A stretch of DNA of 64,000 nucleotides from Verticillium longisporum (Eukaryota; Ascomycota; Sordariomycetes; Glomerellales; Plectosphaerellaceae), in assembly GCA_019188255.1 (NCBI GenBank), contig JAETXT010000008.1:372001-436000 (forward strand), read 5' to 3'. Below the pieces are notes generated by a model, which saw only the letters and a program-made list of their open reading frames with translations, was not told where the DNA came from and ran no database searches. Of this stretch, positions 1 to 11,621 are shown piece after piece. The stretch's first letter is position 1; the number at the start of each line of letters is the position of its first letter. A program made the translations under genes and the position numbers.

Positions 1-625
1 GCGGAGCGTCACGCTAGCTACCATTCCACCTTTCAGGGTGGCGTCGGTTACTTTAACATGCCCTCGGAGCAAGAACGTCGACGACCATCTCAGCAGTCGG
101 GCATCTGGCCCTGGCCGTCGGGCGCGCAACCGCAACGCCAGAGCACCGACTCGCAGACCACGCAACAAGCGTACGCGCAGGGTCATGGACGTCAGTGGAG
201 CAACGCCAGCGAGCAGAGCAATCCCAGCGACATGGTTTCGCCCATTCATCAGCATTTCGGGGCGCAAGAGCTGGATAGTGCCAACGCCATGGTGCCAGAG
301 CTGCATGCGCAGTCCGCTCCATCGACTTACCCCCGAGTCACCGGTAGACCCACGGCGCAGCATGGTCAGCGCAATGAGCTCGACTGTCGCGTCGACGCGG
401 CAGCCAGCACCTCACCCTCGAAGGCGGAGTGGTGAGGGGAGAACACACAGCGACAGCGTCACGGCCGCTCAAGCGCCATTGAGTGTCGTCACGGAGGACA
501 CGGAGTTGATCGGACACTACGGGCCGCCGGACTCTGCCGTAGGACAGACGGCCGCCGGGCATGAGGATGGGGTCCAAGAGATGGCGGGTTCCCAGGGCTG
601 GGATCAACCGCAGCAACAGAAGTAG
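1..625 (+). CDS. 3' end of an unrecognised Gln/Ser-rich protein (partial)
   Basis: The frame starting at base 1 is open from the window edge and reads into a Gln/Ser/Pro-rich stretch (for example the WPWPSG and HQHFGAQEL segments) until a stop at 433-435. Around 320-345 the coding look moves to another frame, which continues through SVVTEDTELIGHYGPPDS and ends in QPQQQK at the TAG at 623-625. This suggests one gene whose C-terminus lies at 625 and whose frame is broken by small indels near the C-run at 330-334, or by a short intron I could not place. No catalytic domain is visible and I do not recognise the family. The low-complexity composition would fit the disordered tail of a regulator, but that is a guess. 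Confidence 0.45.
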   Translation, partial: RSVTLATIPPFRVASVTLTCPRSKNVDDHLSSRASGPGRRARNRNARAPTRRPRNKRTRRVMDVSGATPASRAIPATWFRPFISISGRKSWIVPTPWCQSCMRSPLHRLTPESPVDPRRSMVSAMSSTVASTRQPAPHPRRRSGEGRTHSDSVTAAQAPLSVVTEDTELIGHYGPPDSAVGQTAAGHEDGVQEMAGSQGWDQPQQQK

Positions 626-3600
626 ATTGAGGGCCGTCAAGCCAGCACATGACGGCATTTTGACTAACACACATTGAGGTTTGGTTAAGTTCTGGGGCGT
701 TTATTAGGTTACATTGGTCAGGCGCCACACATGAGGGAAGGGATGCATTCGTTGACGATCTTTCTCGCTGTAGCAATGGCCCGAGAGGAATAATTGCACA
801 ACACATGGTGCGCTCGTACGCGACGTAAAGCGGTTCCCCTCGTTTCGGGGTTCAACGCGTGACCTGGTGATTTAGTATTCTTGCTGTCTCATGAAAATGG
901 GCGGAAAACAATCGCAGCAGGTTATGGACGTTGCCTCGAGCGTGATGCTCCATCATTCAAGCCTCTCTCGTAATGGAACAACAAGACGAGCGTACAGGCC
1001 TTGCGGTCCTCGTCAAAGGATCGGATCATCTGCTCCACCGAAACTCGCGCGCGCCGCCTCGCTCCCGACCTGTCAATACACAAGCACCAAGGAACCAAGT
1101 CTTGGCCCTCGCTCGTGCCCCGGCGTAATACCTCGCATGGGTCGCGGGGTCTGGGGTAAAGCAGCAGGAATTTGCCCGGACCCGGACCGACTCGAAGGCT
1201 AGACGGGCTACCTCATGTCGTGGGCCCAGAGGAGCGGGCTCGACCGATCGGGTGAGCTATTGGCGCAGTTGTGTGCCTGGCTGCGGCAGAAGGAGGGGGA
1301 GGGCGCAGGACCGAGAGCTGACCGTTGCTTTCGCGCACACACACACACAGATGAACGCACATCCCGAGGGCAGTGTATTCCATCTCGGAGAGAGGGAGAC
1401 AGAATGGACGTCTGTTGAGGCAAGGTGAGGTCATTCAGGTCTACCTAGTTTGGCCCCGCCTCCTCCCCCTTCTTTTTCTGCTCCCCTATCCTTGTTTCCG
1501 TTCGCCCAGACCGTTTTATTCATTTTTCACCTGTTGATTTCCCTGCGAGTACTCGAAGGGGAGGAGGGGGTACGAGATCTGAAAAGAGGTGCCGTTCTTG
1601 GCATTCGCAGCAAGTCGGATGTTTTTCGCGCCCCCCGGCCTCCTTCTTGTCTTTGACGTCCGCTCACGTCCCTGTCGTCCCTGATATCCGACATGCCTTT
1701 CCGTCGGCTCGGCGAGCGGGTGTTCGGGGAGCGGGGTCAGCGAACTTGTGCCTGGCATGGGCTGGGGAAGGGCGGGGAGAGGGAAGGGCACTGCAGTACG
1801 AAGCGGCGAGGGCATTCATTGAGTCGTCGTGATTTCGGTTGTGACTGCTCCGTGGCCACGACGGGGATCCCTGGGAGGTGGGCCCCTTGGTGGGAGGAGA
1901 ATGAGCTGGGGTGAGCAGGGGTGTGGGGGAGGGGGAAAGATTGTCTATCTCCAGTCTTGTCGCTGTTCTACCGGTTTGTTTGCGGAGTCTAAGGGGAAGC
2001 TTGCTTGGGAGTGCGGGGAGAATCGATGCCGAGACGGGGTAAATGGGAGGCGAGATGGAACGGCGGTGATGAGCCGTCATGAGTCGCCGGTCTTGAGTCT
2101 TGAGATTGGGAATCTGATTGATCGTGTCGATTGGTCCTGATGAACGGGAGTTGTGCTGCCAGTATGACGCTGGACGGTCGTGTGTGGTGTATCTCTTGGG
2201 CCAACACGCAGTTCACGGTATACGCCGCTCCATACGATTGGTAGTCCCCTGGTTGCGTGCTGGTAATCCAGATTATAATTTTATGTCTATGTATGGACGA
2301 TGCCATTGAGGATGGAAGCAAGTATGCTTCAATTTCTTCAGCTCCATTGTCAGGGCTGAATGGTTGCATAAACTACAAGCCAACACATCGACACTGCAAC
2401 CACGAGTCGCTCATCATCTGACACATGCCCGATCTCGCAGTCTGCATAAACTTACCTACCTTAACCTTAGGGAACTCTGTCCCAGAAGATGGACCCTCAT
2501 TCCGAATCAACCTGTCTGGGGTAGCTCTTGAGTCGACACAAGATCCGGGGGCAAGAGGAGAATCTGGGGATCACGGAAAGCCCACCAACCGCATCCATCA
2601 CACAGGGTCGGTCCCGCACGCATTGCGGCGTCGCAAGAGGCTTGGAGCTAGGCATTGAGATGCCGCGGACAAACAGGCGGTAGATGTTGAGGCTCTGCCA
2701 TGTCCACCTCGGTGGGGGAGGAGAAATCTTCCGTTCACACAGATGGTCGCCTAGAATTGCCCAGCGCCGCCAGCCATGTGCCTCTGAGACTCCATAGGAC
2801 CACCAGCCTCAACTCAGCATCATTCAGCCCAGGCCAGGCCGGACGTGGTGTCGGGTCAGCCTCAGCCGGGCGGACGAGCGGGTGCGTGAGGAAACGACGC
2901 TGGTCGCGAGACTTGAGCATGATGCGAGATGCCGGCTGCCGATGAATGGAGGAACGATAGATTCTCCGCCCCGCCCCAAGAAAGCGAGTGGCTATCGTCG
3001 CCATGGCCTTGAGGGCGCGCAGGCATACGTTGGGTACGGGACGCGGCATGCCCTCCTCTCTTTGATGAACAGCAGACGTATACGTACACACAGCATCTGC
3101 TAGCCAGGTACAAGGTCCAGCGTAGACGGGGGCCAGGGTCGGCAAAGTGGACTGGACCGATCCAGGTTCGAGCCGTGTCAAGCATGCGTCTCTCTGCGAA
3201 ATGGAGTCACTCCCGATGCCTTTCCGTCGCAGCAGATCCCTTTTGCTGCTCAGTCGGATGTCGGAAATGCATCTCAACCGTCCATTTCGACTCCCCCTAC
3301 CGCAGACGTCGCTTGTTCCTCGTTTGGCGAATTGCTCAGCTTCGAGCAAGACGTGCACGCACGTGTTTGTACTCCGCTGGAGCCCGCCAAGCGGCAGTGG
3401 GCGACGGACGAGGATCAACGGCAGGGTAGAGGCGAGGGCCGTCGCCCACGTGCAGCGGCGGCTCGCGGGGGCTGGGGGCGCAGTGCCTGTGTATCGTCTG
3501 CGTGCGTGCCTGTGCCTGGGGCCTCGGTAGGGGAGGGGGCGACTATCTGTAGGTCTTCGGAGATGAGCTGCTGTGGTGTCAAGAGAATCAGGAAGATCTG

Positions 3601-4756
3601 TCCGAGGAGCAATTGACGAGAACCCCTCGTCGCCTCTGGGGACTGTTCGAATTGCTGGGCGGCAGGCACTAAGTACACCAAGCCTTTCATCGCCCAACAT
3701 GTGCATGGGCAACTTTGAGCGACAGAAATAGTGGGAGACATGGTCATCAACGTGGTGTGGCCTTCTCTTTCGACTGGTGTCGTAACAACTGCCAGTATCG
3801 TCGGAGGGCGGCGATGTCATCTTGGCATGGAAGCATCGCAAGGCCGACGAGGCGTTATGGGCGTTGTCCATCAAATGCCATCCACGTGCGAGACGGCCGC
3901 GATCGCATCGCTCCGTTGCGCGCGCGCCTCCAAATGACAGACATTGGACCAGGCGACACTCGATAGCGTGGATATGACGATACCGGAGGGCTGGCCATAT
4001 CCGTTCAATCAGTACACTCGATCAAATCATTCAGTCAATCAAGCAATCAAGCCAGCCAGCATGATGCTGTCTTCGTGGCGCGCCACGACCAAACGGTCGA
4101 CGCCCCCGCCCGTATCAGCAAGAGAGGCGCCCTTCGGAAGGTCAGAGCTGCCTCTTTCGGTGAAGCTCGCCCAGCCCTCTCAACCTCTGTGCGTTGGGAA
4201 TGAGGGCGGGCACAAGGCGGGCGATCCACAGATTAAGGCCCTGGGCGACTGGAGGGCGGGAGGGGGTTCCCTCTCGAGGGACGTGAGTCGTCGCCCCCGG
4301 CTACCGGCTGTACCACTGATCAGCAGGGTCGAACAGTGCTTGTCGACCTTCCAGAACGGCCCAAGCTCGAGGTAGGTGAGCAAGTTCGAGGGTGTCATAG
4401 GTCCGGGGCAAACAAGGTGAAGAGGGGAGGAACTGGGTCCTAATGACTAAGGGACGAGGCTCTCAAATGGCAGGGCAACATCATGGTGTGTCCAGGTCCA
4501 TGATTGCAATGAATGCACGCGTTGCAGGAGATGGTTCCTGCGTCTGCTTTTGCTGGCACGTAGCACACGCGAACCATGTACGTCAGAAACGTGATAACGT
4601 CGTAGCATCTCTGCAGATTAGCGGTGCGAATGGCAGGCAGGCAACCGGGATTGATCGATAAAATGGTACGTTTTCATTTTGAGCTTGTGTTCTCGCTCTA
4701 TTGATCTGGCTATTTGGTTATTCTTCAGGGGCTTGTCAAACAGTGGTGGATGGCAC
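626..4756. other. Intergenic region without a convincing gene
   Basis: Mixed-composition DNA with many short overlapping frames on both strands. The longest (2735-3874, minus, 379 codons) is Arg/Ser-rich, lacks any motif I recognise and overlaps equally long frames on the other strand, so I treat it as chance. A CA microsatellite lies near 1338-1349. No tRNA or rRNA gene was seen. The last 9 bases (4748-4756, GGATGGCAC) are the left target duplication of the adjacent element. Confidence 0.5.
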
Positions 4757-4861
4757 GAGGCTATAGCTCAACTGACTATTGGGTATCGACCTGAGCTGAC
4801 CATTGGGTCCGCTTTTAATTTACGCTAAGCCTCTTTAGGAACTGACCTAGCTATTAGGGGT
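4757..4861 (+). repeat. Left terminal inverted repeat of the MULE-like element
   Basis: Begins GAGGCTATAGCTCAACTGAC and is the inverted partner of 5322-5426. The two arms differ by transitions only. Confidence 0.85.
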
Positions 4862-4937
4862 ATGAGAACGGGGTGAAAGTATTAAAATAGGCTTACCTAA
4901 GATTAGATAATTTCTATATCTTCGATAATCTATTCTA

Positions 4938-4989
4938 AATCTATTCCGAATCGATTTAGAATCGATTTATAATCGATTCGGAATAGATT
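4938..4989. repeat. AT-rich hairpin, 19-bp arms
   Basis: Bases 4938-4956 (containing CTATTCCGAATCGATT) are the exact reverse complement of 4971-4989, separated by a 14-base loop. It lies inside the MULE-like element, just after the left TIR. Confidence 0.75.
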
Positions 4990-5051
4990 ATTTTCTTAAA
5001 AATAGAAAAATAAAAGCTTTATTATATAGCTTTAATAAGCTAATTATAATA

Positions 5052-5254
5052 GATCTAATAGTCTAGCCTTTATAGATTTAGTAGTTTAGCCTCAGTGGAT
5101 TTAGTGGTCTGGCCTCAGTGGATTTAGTAGTCTGGCCTTAGTAGATTTAGTAGTCTGGCCTCAGTGGATTTAGTAGTCTGGCCTCAGTGGATTTAGTGGT
5201 CTGGCCTCAGTAGATTTAGTAGTCTGGCCTTAGTGGGCTTAGTAGTCTAGCCTG
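5052..5254 (+). repeat. 23-bp tandem repeat, about nine copies
   Basis: Units of exactly 23 bp with the core GATTTAGTAGTCTGGCCTCA start at 5052, 5075, 5098, 5121, 5144, 5167, 5190, 5213 and 5236; the last is incomplete. Most differences between units are G/A or C/T, as in the TIRs. The array fills the inner right half of the MULE-like element and would be a candidate subterminal binding array. Confidence 0.85.
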
Positions 5255-5321
5255 GCCTCTATTGTATTAGGTAACCAAGGCACGTAATATTCTAATTCAG
5301 CTTTTAATTGCACCCTATAGC

Positions 5322-5426
5322 ACCCCTAATGGTCAGGTCAGTTCCTGAAGAGGCTTAGCGTAAATTAAAAGCGGACCTAATAGTTAGCTCAGGTCGATAC
5401 CTAATGGTCAGTTGAGCTATAGCCTC
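5322..5426 (-). repeat. Right terminal inverted repeat of the MULE-like element
   Basis: Reverse complement of 4757-4861. It ends in GCTATAGCCTC, immediately followed by the 9-bp target duplicate GGATGGTAC. Confidence 0.85.
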
Positions 5427-5583
5427 GGATGGTACTAATGAAGCATAACAATGTGCCGAAAGTGTAAGTTAATATCACGACCTTATTTATTGCCTCTCTC
5501 CTTGCGAATATATAACGACTCGCAAGCTGCGTTAGAGAGGCTCTAGGGGCGCCGTTGAACGTTCTTTAGGCTCTTCGGGCTTA

Positions 5584-5605
5584 GGCCCTGATCGTCTCAG
5601 CTTTT
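5584..5605 (+). repeat. Left terminal inverted repeat of the Harbinger element
   Basis: Perfect 22-bp inverted match to 14599-14620, preceded by TTA at 5581-5583. Confidence 0.85.
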
Positions 5606-5859
5606 AAATTAAAAAGCTTTTAGAAAAAAGGTACCTAGCTAAAACGGTGCTAGCGGGCTATTGCAGAAGTACCTCTAAGCCCCTATCTCTCTTACTTAAT
5701 TTTTAATAGTCGGAATAAGACTTTTCTATTCTATACTAAGTATCGCCCGCTCTCTATTAATTCTAATATATAATAAACCTAGTTAGTTCTATACTTCTAT
5801 TATATAAATTTATATATACCTATTATAGAAATACTAACCTTAATTACGAGACTTAGCGT

Positions 5860-6700
5860 AGAGGGATTTACGCTTACTCTTAAGCGAGTTATTATTGACC
5901 TCGATAACGAAATCGACCTATTTATTAATAATAGAGAGGACGCTCTATACGAAGACTCTAAACCTCTATTCTATATACTAGAGGAGCTAAAATATAGCTA
6001 AAATAGTAGGCCGCTAGCTTATTTAATATAATACCTAGAGGTTATTAAGTTTTTCCTTAAATATATATAGTACTTAATAATTAAGGGAAGGCTCTTTATA
6101 ATAAGTAATAAGCGGATTACTATTAAAGCTATATTTAAGGAAATCCTATTTAATTTATAATTAATATATCCTATAATGAATTTTATAGATTAGAAGCTTA
6201 TTATAAAATATAATAACCTTTATGTTAAATATCGGAAGGTCCTCTTATTTATAGAAATATCTAGAATAATATATAATAATAAGATAAATAGGATATCGGC
6301 CTTAGATAAGAATTAATCCGCCTTTAAGTTAAGGAATACTAATATAGTTTAATTAAGAATTCGAGGCTTCCTATATATTAATTCGCTTTTAAAGGTTATA
6401 TAGCTAAACTTATATATAATAGGGTAGGATATCTCGGAGGTATAGGAACGTTATTGCTAATATAGATCTATTAAGGGCGAAAATAATATTAAAACGTAAA
6501 TTAAGAAGTCGCGGATCGAGAGGCCGAATAATATATAGGATCTAAGCTATAAAATAGAGACTTCTATTCTAAAAATCGATCTCTTAAGCCTTAATTTACC
6601 TTCTTTAGCTTCTTTATTATCCTTATAGCGCTAATAGGGTAAAGGGTAAAGTATAGCTAAATAGGAAACTATAGAAGTTATTAAGATAGTTCGTAAAGGC
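5860..6700 (+). pseudogene. Decayed Myb/SANT-like DNA-binding gene of the Harbinger element
   Basis: Translation of about 6130-6305 through its stops reads as FKEILFNL, PIMNFID-KLIIKYNNL and KYRKVLLFIEIS. This matches the pattern of Myb/SANT-like domains carried by PIF/Harbinger elements (a Phe-Thr-x-x-Lys-Leu-x-x-Lys-Tyr-x-x-Leu helix followed by Lys-Tyr-(R/K)-x-(W/V)). Several TAG/TAA codons sit where Gln or Trp would be expected, consistent with C-to-T mutation. In living elements the partner protein helps the transposase bind DNA in the nucleus. Limits are approximate. The family call comes from remembered motifs. Confidence 0.6.
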
Positions 6701-7007
6701 CTAGATAGGCTAGTAGCGCTTAAGGGCGAGGCGGTAATAGCGTAGGCACTATTTACTTACGAGTAGCTCTTTAAGAAGGATATCAGATTTAAGGGTCTTA
6801 TAGATATAGGGGAATAGTTTTCTTATAATCCCCTAAGGGCGTTAACGTTTAATTACTTATTAAAGGGCTCTTAGCTATTATTCTTAAAGAGATTAAGTAT
6901 AATAGGTAATATAATAGGCGAGTAAATTAATATAGGTAAAGTAGTTAATTTAGTATAAGAGGTAGTTTAATATTCGGATCTTAATTCTAGGCTAATGAAT
7001 TCCCTAT

Positions 7008-7215
7008 TGAAACTAAGTAGGGTAGAAAGGTATAGCTTAGCGATAAGGTAATAAGGAGTAGCTAATTAAGGAAATGGATATTAGCTAGATTTATTATAAG
7101 GACCCCTAAGGGATATATATTATTAATCCGATACTATATATTTAAGGACTTATCTTTTTCTTAAATAACTACTCTATTACCCTAATTAGTTAAGGTTATT
7201 ACTAGCCCTATTTCA
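7008..7215 (+). repeat. Left LTR (208 bp)
   Basis: Begins TGAAACTAAGTAGGGTAG and ends CCCTATTTCA. It pairs with 12845-13052 as a direct repeat. Confidence 0.85.
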
Positions 7216-7722
7216 ATTAATGCTCTAAGGCGGATTATCTCTCTTATATACCTTTAATATAGTCTATTAGCCTAATTAGACCCCTTAAACGAGGTTAGAT
7301 TTAATCTTAATATAAAAGACTTATTAAAAGACTTAAATAGAGAATAATAGCTAGATTATTAGACGAATACTATTATAAGAGAAGTAAAAAGGATTATAGA
7401 ATAAAATAGATAAACTAATAAATACGATTAAATAATAATAATAGACCGATTAAGGTAATAGACGAGGTCGTTAATCTAGAAGAGTACGAGGGAGCCCGTA
7501 AAACTTCTACTCATTACCGATTAAGTAAGAATCTAATAATATAGTAGGCTTTAGCTTTAGGTTCTATTAATTAGGGAAGAAAGGAAGTTATCTTATCTCG
7601 CTTAATTTAATAGTAGCTAATTACTAAAGTAATACTATAACTTTATAAATATATAAGACTTACGAATAATATACGTAGCCGATTAGCTATATATATAATA
7701 TAGATAATATAAGTAATAGACG

Positions 7723-7815
7723 AGCCTTATATATAAATAATATAAATAGTATATAAGCTTTATATATAAATAATATAAATAGTAGACGAGCTTTATATAT
7801 AAATAATATATATAG
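7723..7815 (+). repeat. 33-bp AT-rich tandem repeat, nearly three copies
   Basis: Units begin with AGC(C/T)TTATATATAAATAA at 7723, 7756 and 7789; the third is truncated. It lies about 500 bp inside the left LTR. It may be original to the retroelement or may have arisen by slippage after RIP. Confidence 0.7.
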
Positions 7816-10800
7816 CTAATTAGCTATATATATAATATAATTAATCTATAATAGTTATATTCCCTAATTATAGTATTAGGACCCTATAATAGGTTATATA
7901 ATACTAAGATAGGGAGGCCGTAGTAAAGCTTATATAAGGCGACTCGATTCCTCGAAGGTAGCCTCGACCTCCCTCCTCTATAACCCCCTTCTTCCCTAGT
8001 AAAAATCAATATATATAAAACTAAAAATAATAAGAAATAATAATAAACGATAGACCCTAATCGATAGCTAAAGAAGGTAAAGGCAAGTAACCTAGCCTCG
8101 GAACCCTTATAATAACTAATTAGGGGAACCTATATATCGGCAGGATATTATATCCTAATATAACTTATACTCTTTCTCTTTTATTAATAATTTAATTATA
8201 TTCCCTATAATATTATTAAATATTTAAGATATTTTAGCTCTTTCCTTAAACTTTCCTACCTTTATCCTATCTTTTCTACTCTTTCCTTCTCTCTTTTAGT
8301 CTATAGATAACGTAGTATACCTAGAATATAGTAGTCCTAAAATACTAAGTATATACTATATCGATATTTTATTTCTTTATTCTCTAGCTAAAATTCCTAT
8401 TATATCTATAATCTTTATTATATCGTTCCCCTAATTATAATATACCCTTTTATTTTCCCTTATATAAATTATCCTAACTAGATACTTATTCGGGTATAGG
8501 ACTCCTAATTAAATATTAAGGACGAATAGAATTAGGATAAATATCGATAATATACTTTAATAGGGATATATAGGTTAACCTAATTAAGTTATTTAATATT
8601 TAAATAATTAACTTAGATTATAATTAGACGATTATACTACGAATATATTAATTAATATATAAAATATTACTTATAAATATAAATATATTAATACGAAGTA
8701 TCTACTTGATACTTAATAACCCTATAAGCTTTACTATTACCCTAATTATACTAGCCTCCTTAGAACTAAGAATACTTACTTTATCCTCTTTAAAATCTTA
8801 GCTTAATTATTAAGTATATTCTCCCTAATCTCGTCTATAATAAACTAATTATTTATAAAAACGTAAAACCTAAAATTAAGTATTAATATAAGGTCTCGAT
8901 TAGGCTATTATATCCTTATAAGCTCTAATAGCTTAGAAATAGAATAATAATAAAAGGTTAAGCTCTAAGGACTATAAATAAGATCGAGAGGGTTATTAAA
9001 CTTATCCTAATAAAGAGGAGGACTTTAATTAAGGGCTTTAATCGGATTATAGAAGATAACTTTAGATTTAGGATATATATACCCCTACTAAGGCATCTAA
9101 ATAAAGTTAGAAAGGCTATCCTAAAAGCTATATTTATATTCCTTATAAATATAGTTAATATAATTAATATAATTAAGAAAGGAGATATATTAGAAATAAG
9201 GATATATAATATTAATTTAATTAGAAGCTAAAAAGGTTAATTATTAATTCTCTTTATAGCTTTTATAAGGATTACGATTAATGCTTCTAAAACCTTATAT
9301 AATTAGCGAGAATAGAGCTAAGTAATAATAAGTAATCTTAATAAAGAATAACTTAAAAGGCTTACTTAGTTCGGAAACGATAAAAATATAATAGCGGAAT
9401 ACTTAATTAAGGAAACTATTAAATATAAATAGCTTCTAATTCTTATAAATATTAAGAAATAAAGAGATATTATTAGAATTCTAATTTATTTATTTTATTA
9501 TTTTCTAGAACTATTTAATAATATTAGATTAAGAATTAATATTAAAGATAATTAATTTAAAGATAAATTTAAAATATTAAGGAAGAGGATTATTATCTTT
9601 ATTTTTATTATTTATAAAGGCTTATTATATAAAATAAATTAATAATTAAAAAAGTATTAATTAATATATAGAATAGCTCTTAATTAAGGGAATAGAATTT
9701 ATAAGAATATAGAAATCGTTAATATTTATTATATATTTAGACTTCTTCTTTTCGAGCTAGCTATTAAGCCTATATAATTAAAGGTAATTATTAGAATAAT
9801 CGTCCTTAATAGTATAAAGCTTAAGAGTTTAATTTAAAAGGAGTTATAACTTTTAATTAAAAGAATTTATAATAGTATTATTAATAATTATATTTTAAAT
9901 AAAAAGAAAGAAGAATATAAAAAGTATAATAGCTCCTATTACTTTTAAAAGTAAAATAAGAAAAGAATAACGATTAAAATAATATTATTTAATTTAATTA
10001 TTTAATTTAATAACTTCTTAATAGATTTATTAACCCCCCTTCTTTCTTTGCTAAAATAATAATTTATTATTAAATTATTTAGAATTAATAAGCCTTTTAA
10101 TAGAATAATTAACTTTATAATCTATTATTATAAGAAGGAAAGGGAACCTTTACTTTAATTAAGGAATCCCCTTTCTCTTTTATATATAAATATTAAACTT
10201 ATAGACCTCTTTTATTTACTTCTTAAATACTCTTCCTATTTATAAATAATTTAATTAAAGTAATAATATAATTTATTATTTTATTCTCTAAATATTATTT
10301 TCTTATTCTCTTTTATTATTATAACCTCTCTCCTCTTTCTATTTTCTTCTTTTTATTTATAATCTATTCTATATTTTTCCTTTTTATTTATTTTTAATAT
10401 AATTCCTTTAATTATTTATTAAGATATTTAAAAGTAATTATATATTATATAGGGATAATATTTATAAGAATTACTTTATTATTCTAATAGCTATAAGGAT
10501 TAACCCCTTTAATTTATTTAAAACTCTTATATTATAAACCGATTAAGAAGTATTCTTCCCTATTTCTCCTAATTAATTAAAGCTTATATTTATCTTAATA
10601 ATAATAGCTCTTTTAAAGAAATCTATATCCTATTTAGAAAATAAATAATTCTAAATTAATTATAATATATTTAATTATTTTAATATTATATTTAAAGGGG
10701 TATATATTAATTCCCTTAAAAGGAATTAATCTAATTAATATATTAATTAGACTTTATAAAAATACTTAATATTAGATAAATAGAAGTAATAGAAAGTAAA

Positions 10801-11560
10801 AATAAGCTAGAAATATATCTTAGGAGTCTAGCTATCTTACTAAGCGAGGCTTAATAATAGTACTATTTAATTACTCCTTTATAAATCTTATAATCTATAT
10901 AGAGTACTTTACGCCTCTTTATTCCCCGATTAGACTAACCTCTTAAGGAAGCTTATTACTTCTACTTCTAATCTATATCTTAGAGGAATTATATTAATAA
11001 AAATTAATAAATACCTCCTTCTTAATAATTAAAATAAAGATATAGCTAGCTAGGAAGATAAGTCTTATTTAGTTTTAATATATAATAATATAGAAAAGAA
11101 TATATAATTCTCTATTTAGGATATAGCTATTAATCTTAAAGTACTTATAAAGCCCTAATTAAGGTAATTACTATATTAAGTCCTTAATTCTAGTACTTTA
11201 TAGATAGGGGCTATAATAATAGTACTCCGATAAACTAAGAAATAATAGATATATTCTAGGAAGCCTACTTTATAATAACCTCTATTAATATTAGCGAAAA
11301 CTATTAGATTCTCCTAATTATCGATTAATAGATATAATAATCCTTTACTATTAATAGTTATTTTAAGGGTATAGCTAAGAAGGAAATTATTTAAGTTATA
11401 ACCTATCTAGAGGAGTTTTATAGGTTTAATAGTACCTCGAATACCCTAATTAAGGCTTTACGTTTATAGTTTAATATCCTCTAATCCCTTTAATAGCGGA
11501 ATATATACTCTTATAGATTCTATATACTCGATTTAGCTTACTTAGTATTATAGATGCGAG

Positions 11561-11621
11561 TAGCGTAGCGTAGCTACTACGCTAAAGGTCTAGCTAATCT
11601 AGGGTCTCTAGATTAGCTAGA
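11561..11621. repeat. GC-richer compound hairpin inside the LTR element
   Basis: A perfect 14-bp stem, TCTAGCTAATCTAG (11589-11602) with its complement at 11608-11621, closes a 5-base loop. Just upstream, the GCGTAG-rich stretch at 11561-11583 can pair with itself (AGCGTAG with CTACGCT). It stands out because the surrounding kilobases are almost free of CpG-rich motifs. Confidence 0.65.

Larger units (their letters stand above)
4757..5426. mobile_element. Non-autonomous Mutator-like (MULE) element, RIP-mutated
   Basis: A 670-bp element with long terminal inverted repeats: 4757-4861 matches the reverse complement of 5322-5426 over 105 bp. I count nine mismatches, every one a C/T or G/A transition. 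It is flanked by GGATGGCAC (4748-4756) and GGATGGTAC (5427-5435), a 9-bp direct repeat with one C-to-T change. In known families, TIRs near 100 bp with 9-bp duplications are typical of Mutator-like elements (Hop of Fusarium is the fungal example). There is no coding frame inside. The interior holds an AT-rich palindrome and a 23-bp tandem array. The superfamily call rests only on TIR and target-site lengths. Confidence 0.8.

Noticed and set aside
3135..3185. tRNA-like B-box (GGTTCGAGCC) near 3165
   Set aside because: The only A-box-like sequence is about 20 bases away and no acceptor stem can be formed, so it is not a tRNA gene.
2735..3874. 379-codon frame on the minus strand
   Set aside because: Arg/Ser/Pro-rich with no motif and no plausible start context. 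Long frames overlap it on the other strand, as expected by chance in GC-rich DNA.
5584..5605. Inverted 22-bp match to 14599-14620 as a duplicated host-gene fragment
   Set aside because: The exact TTA borders and the Harbinger genes inside make terminal inverted repeats the better explanation.
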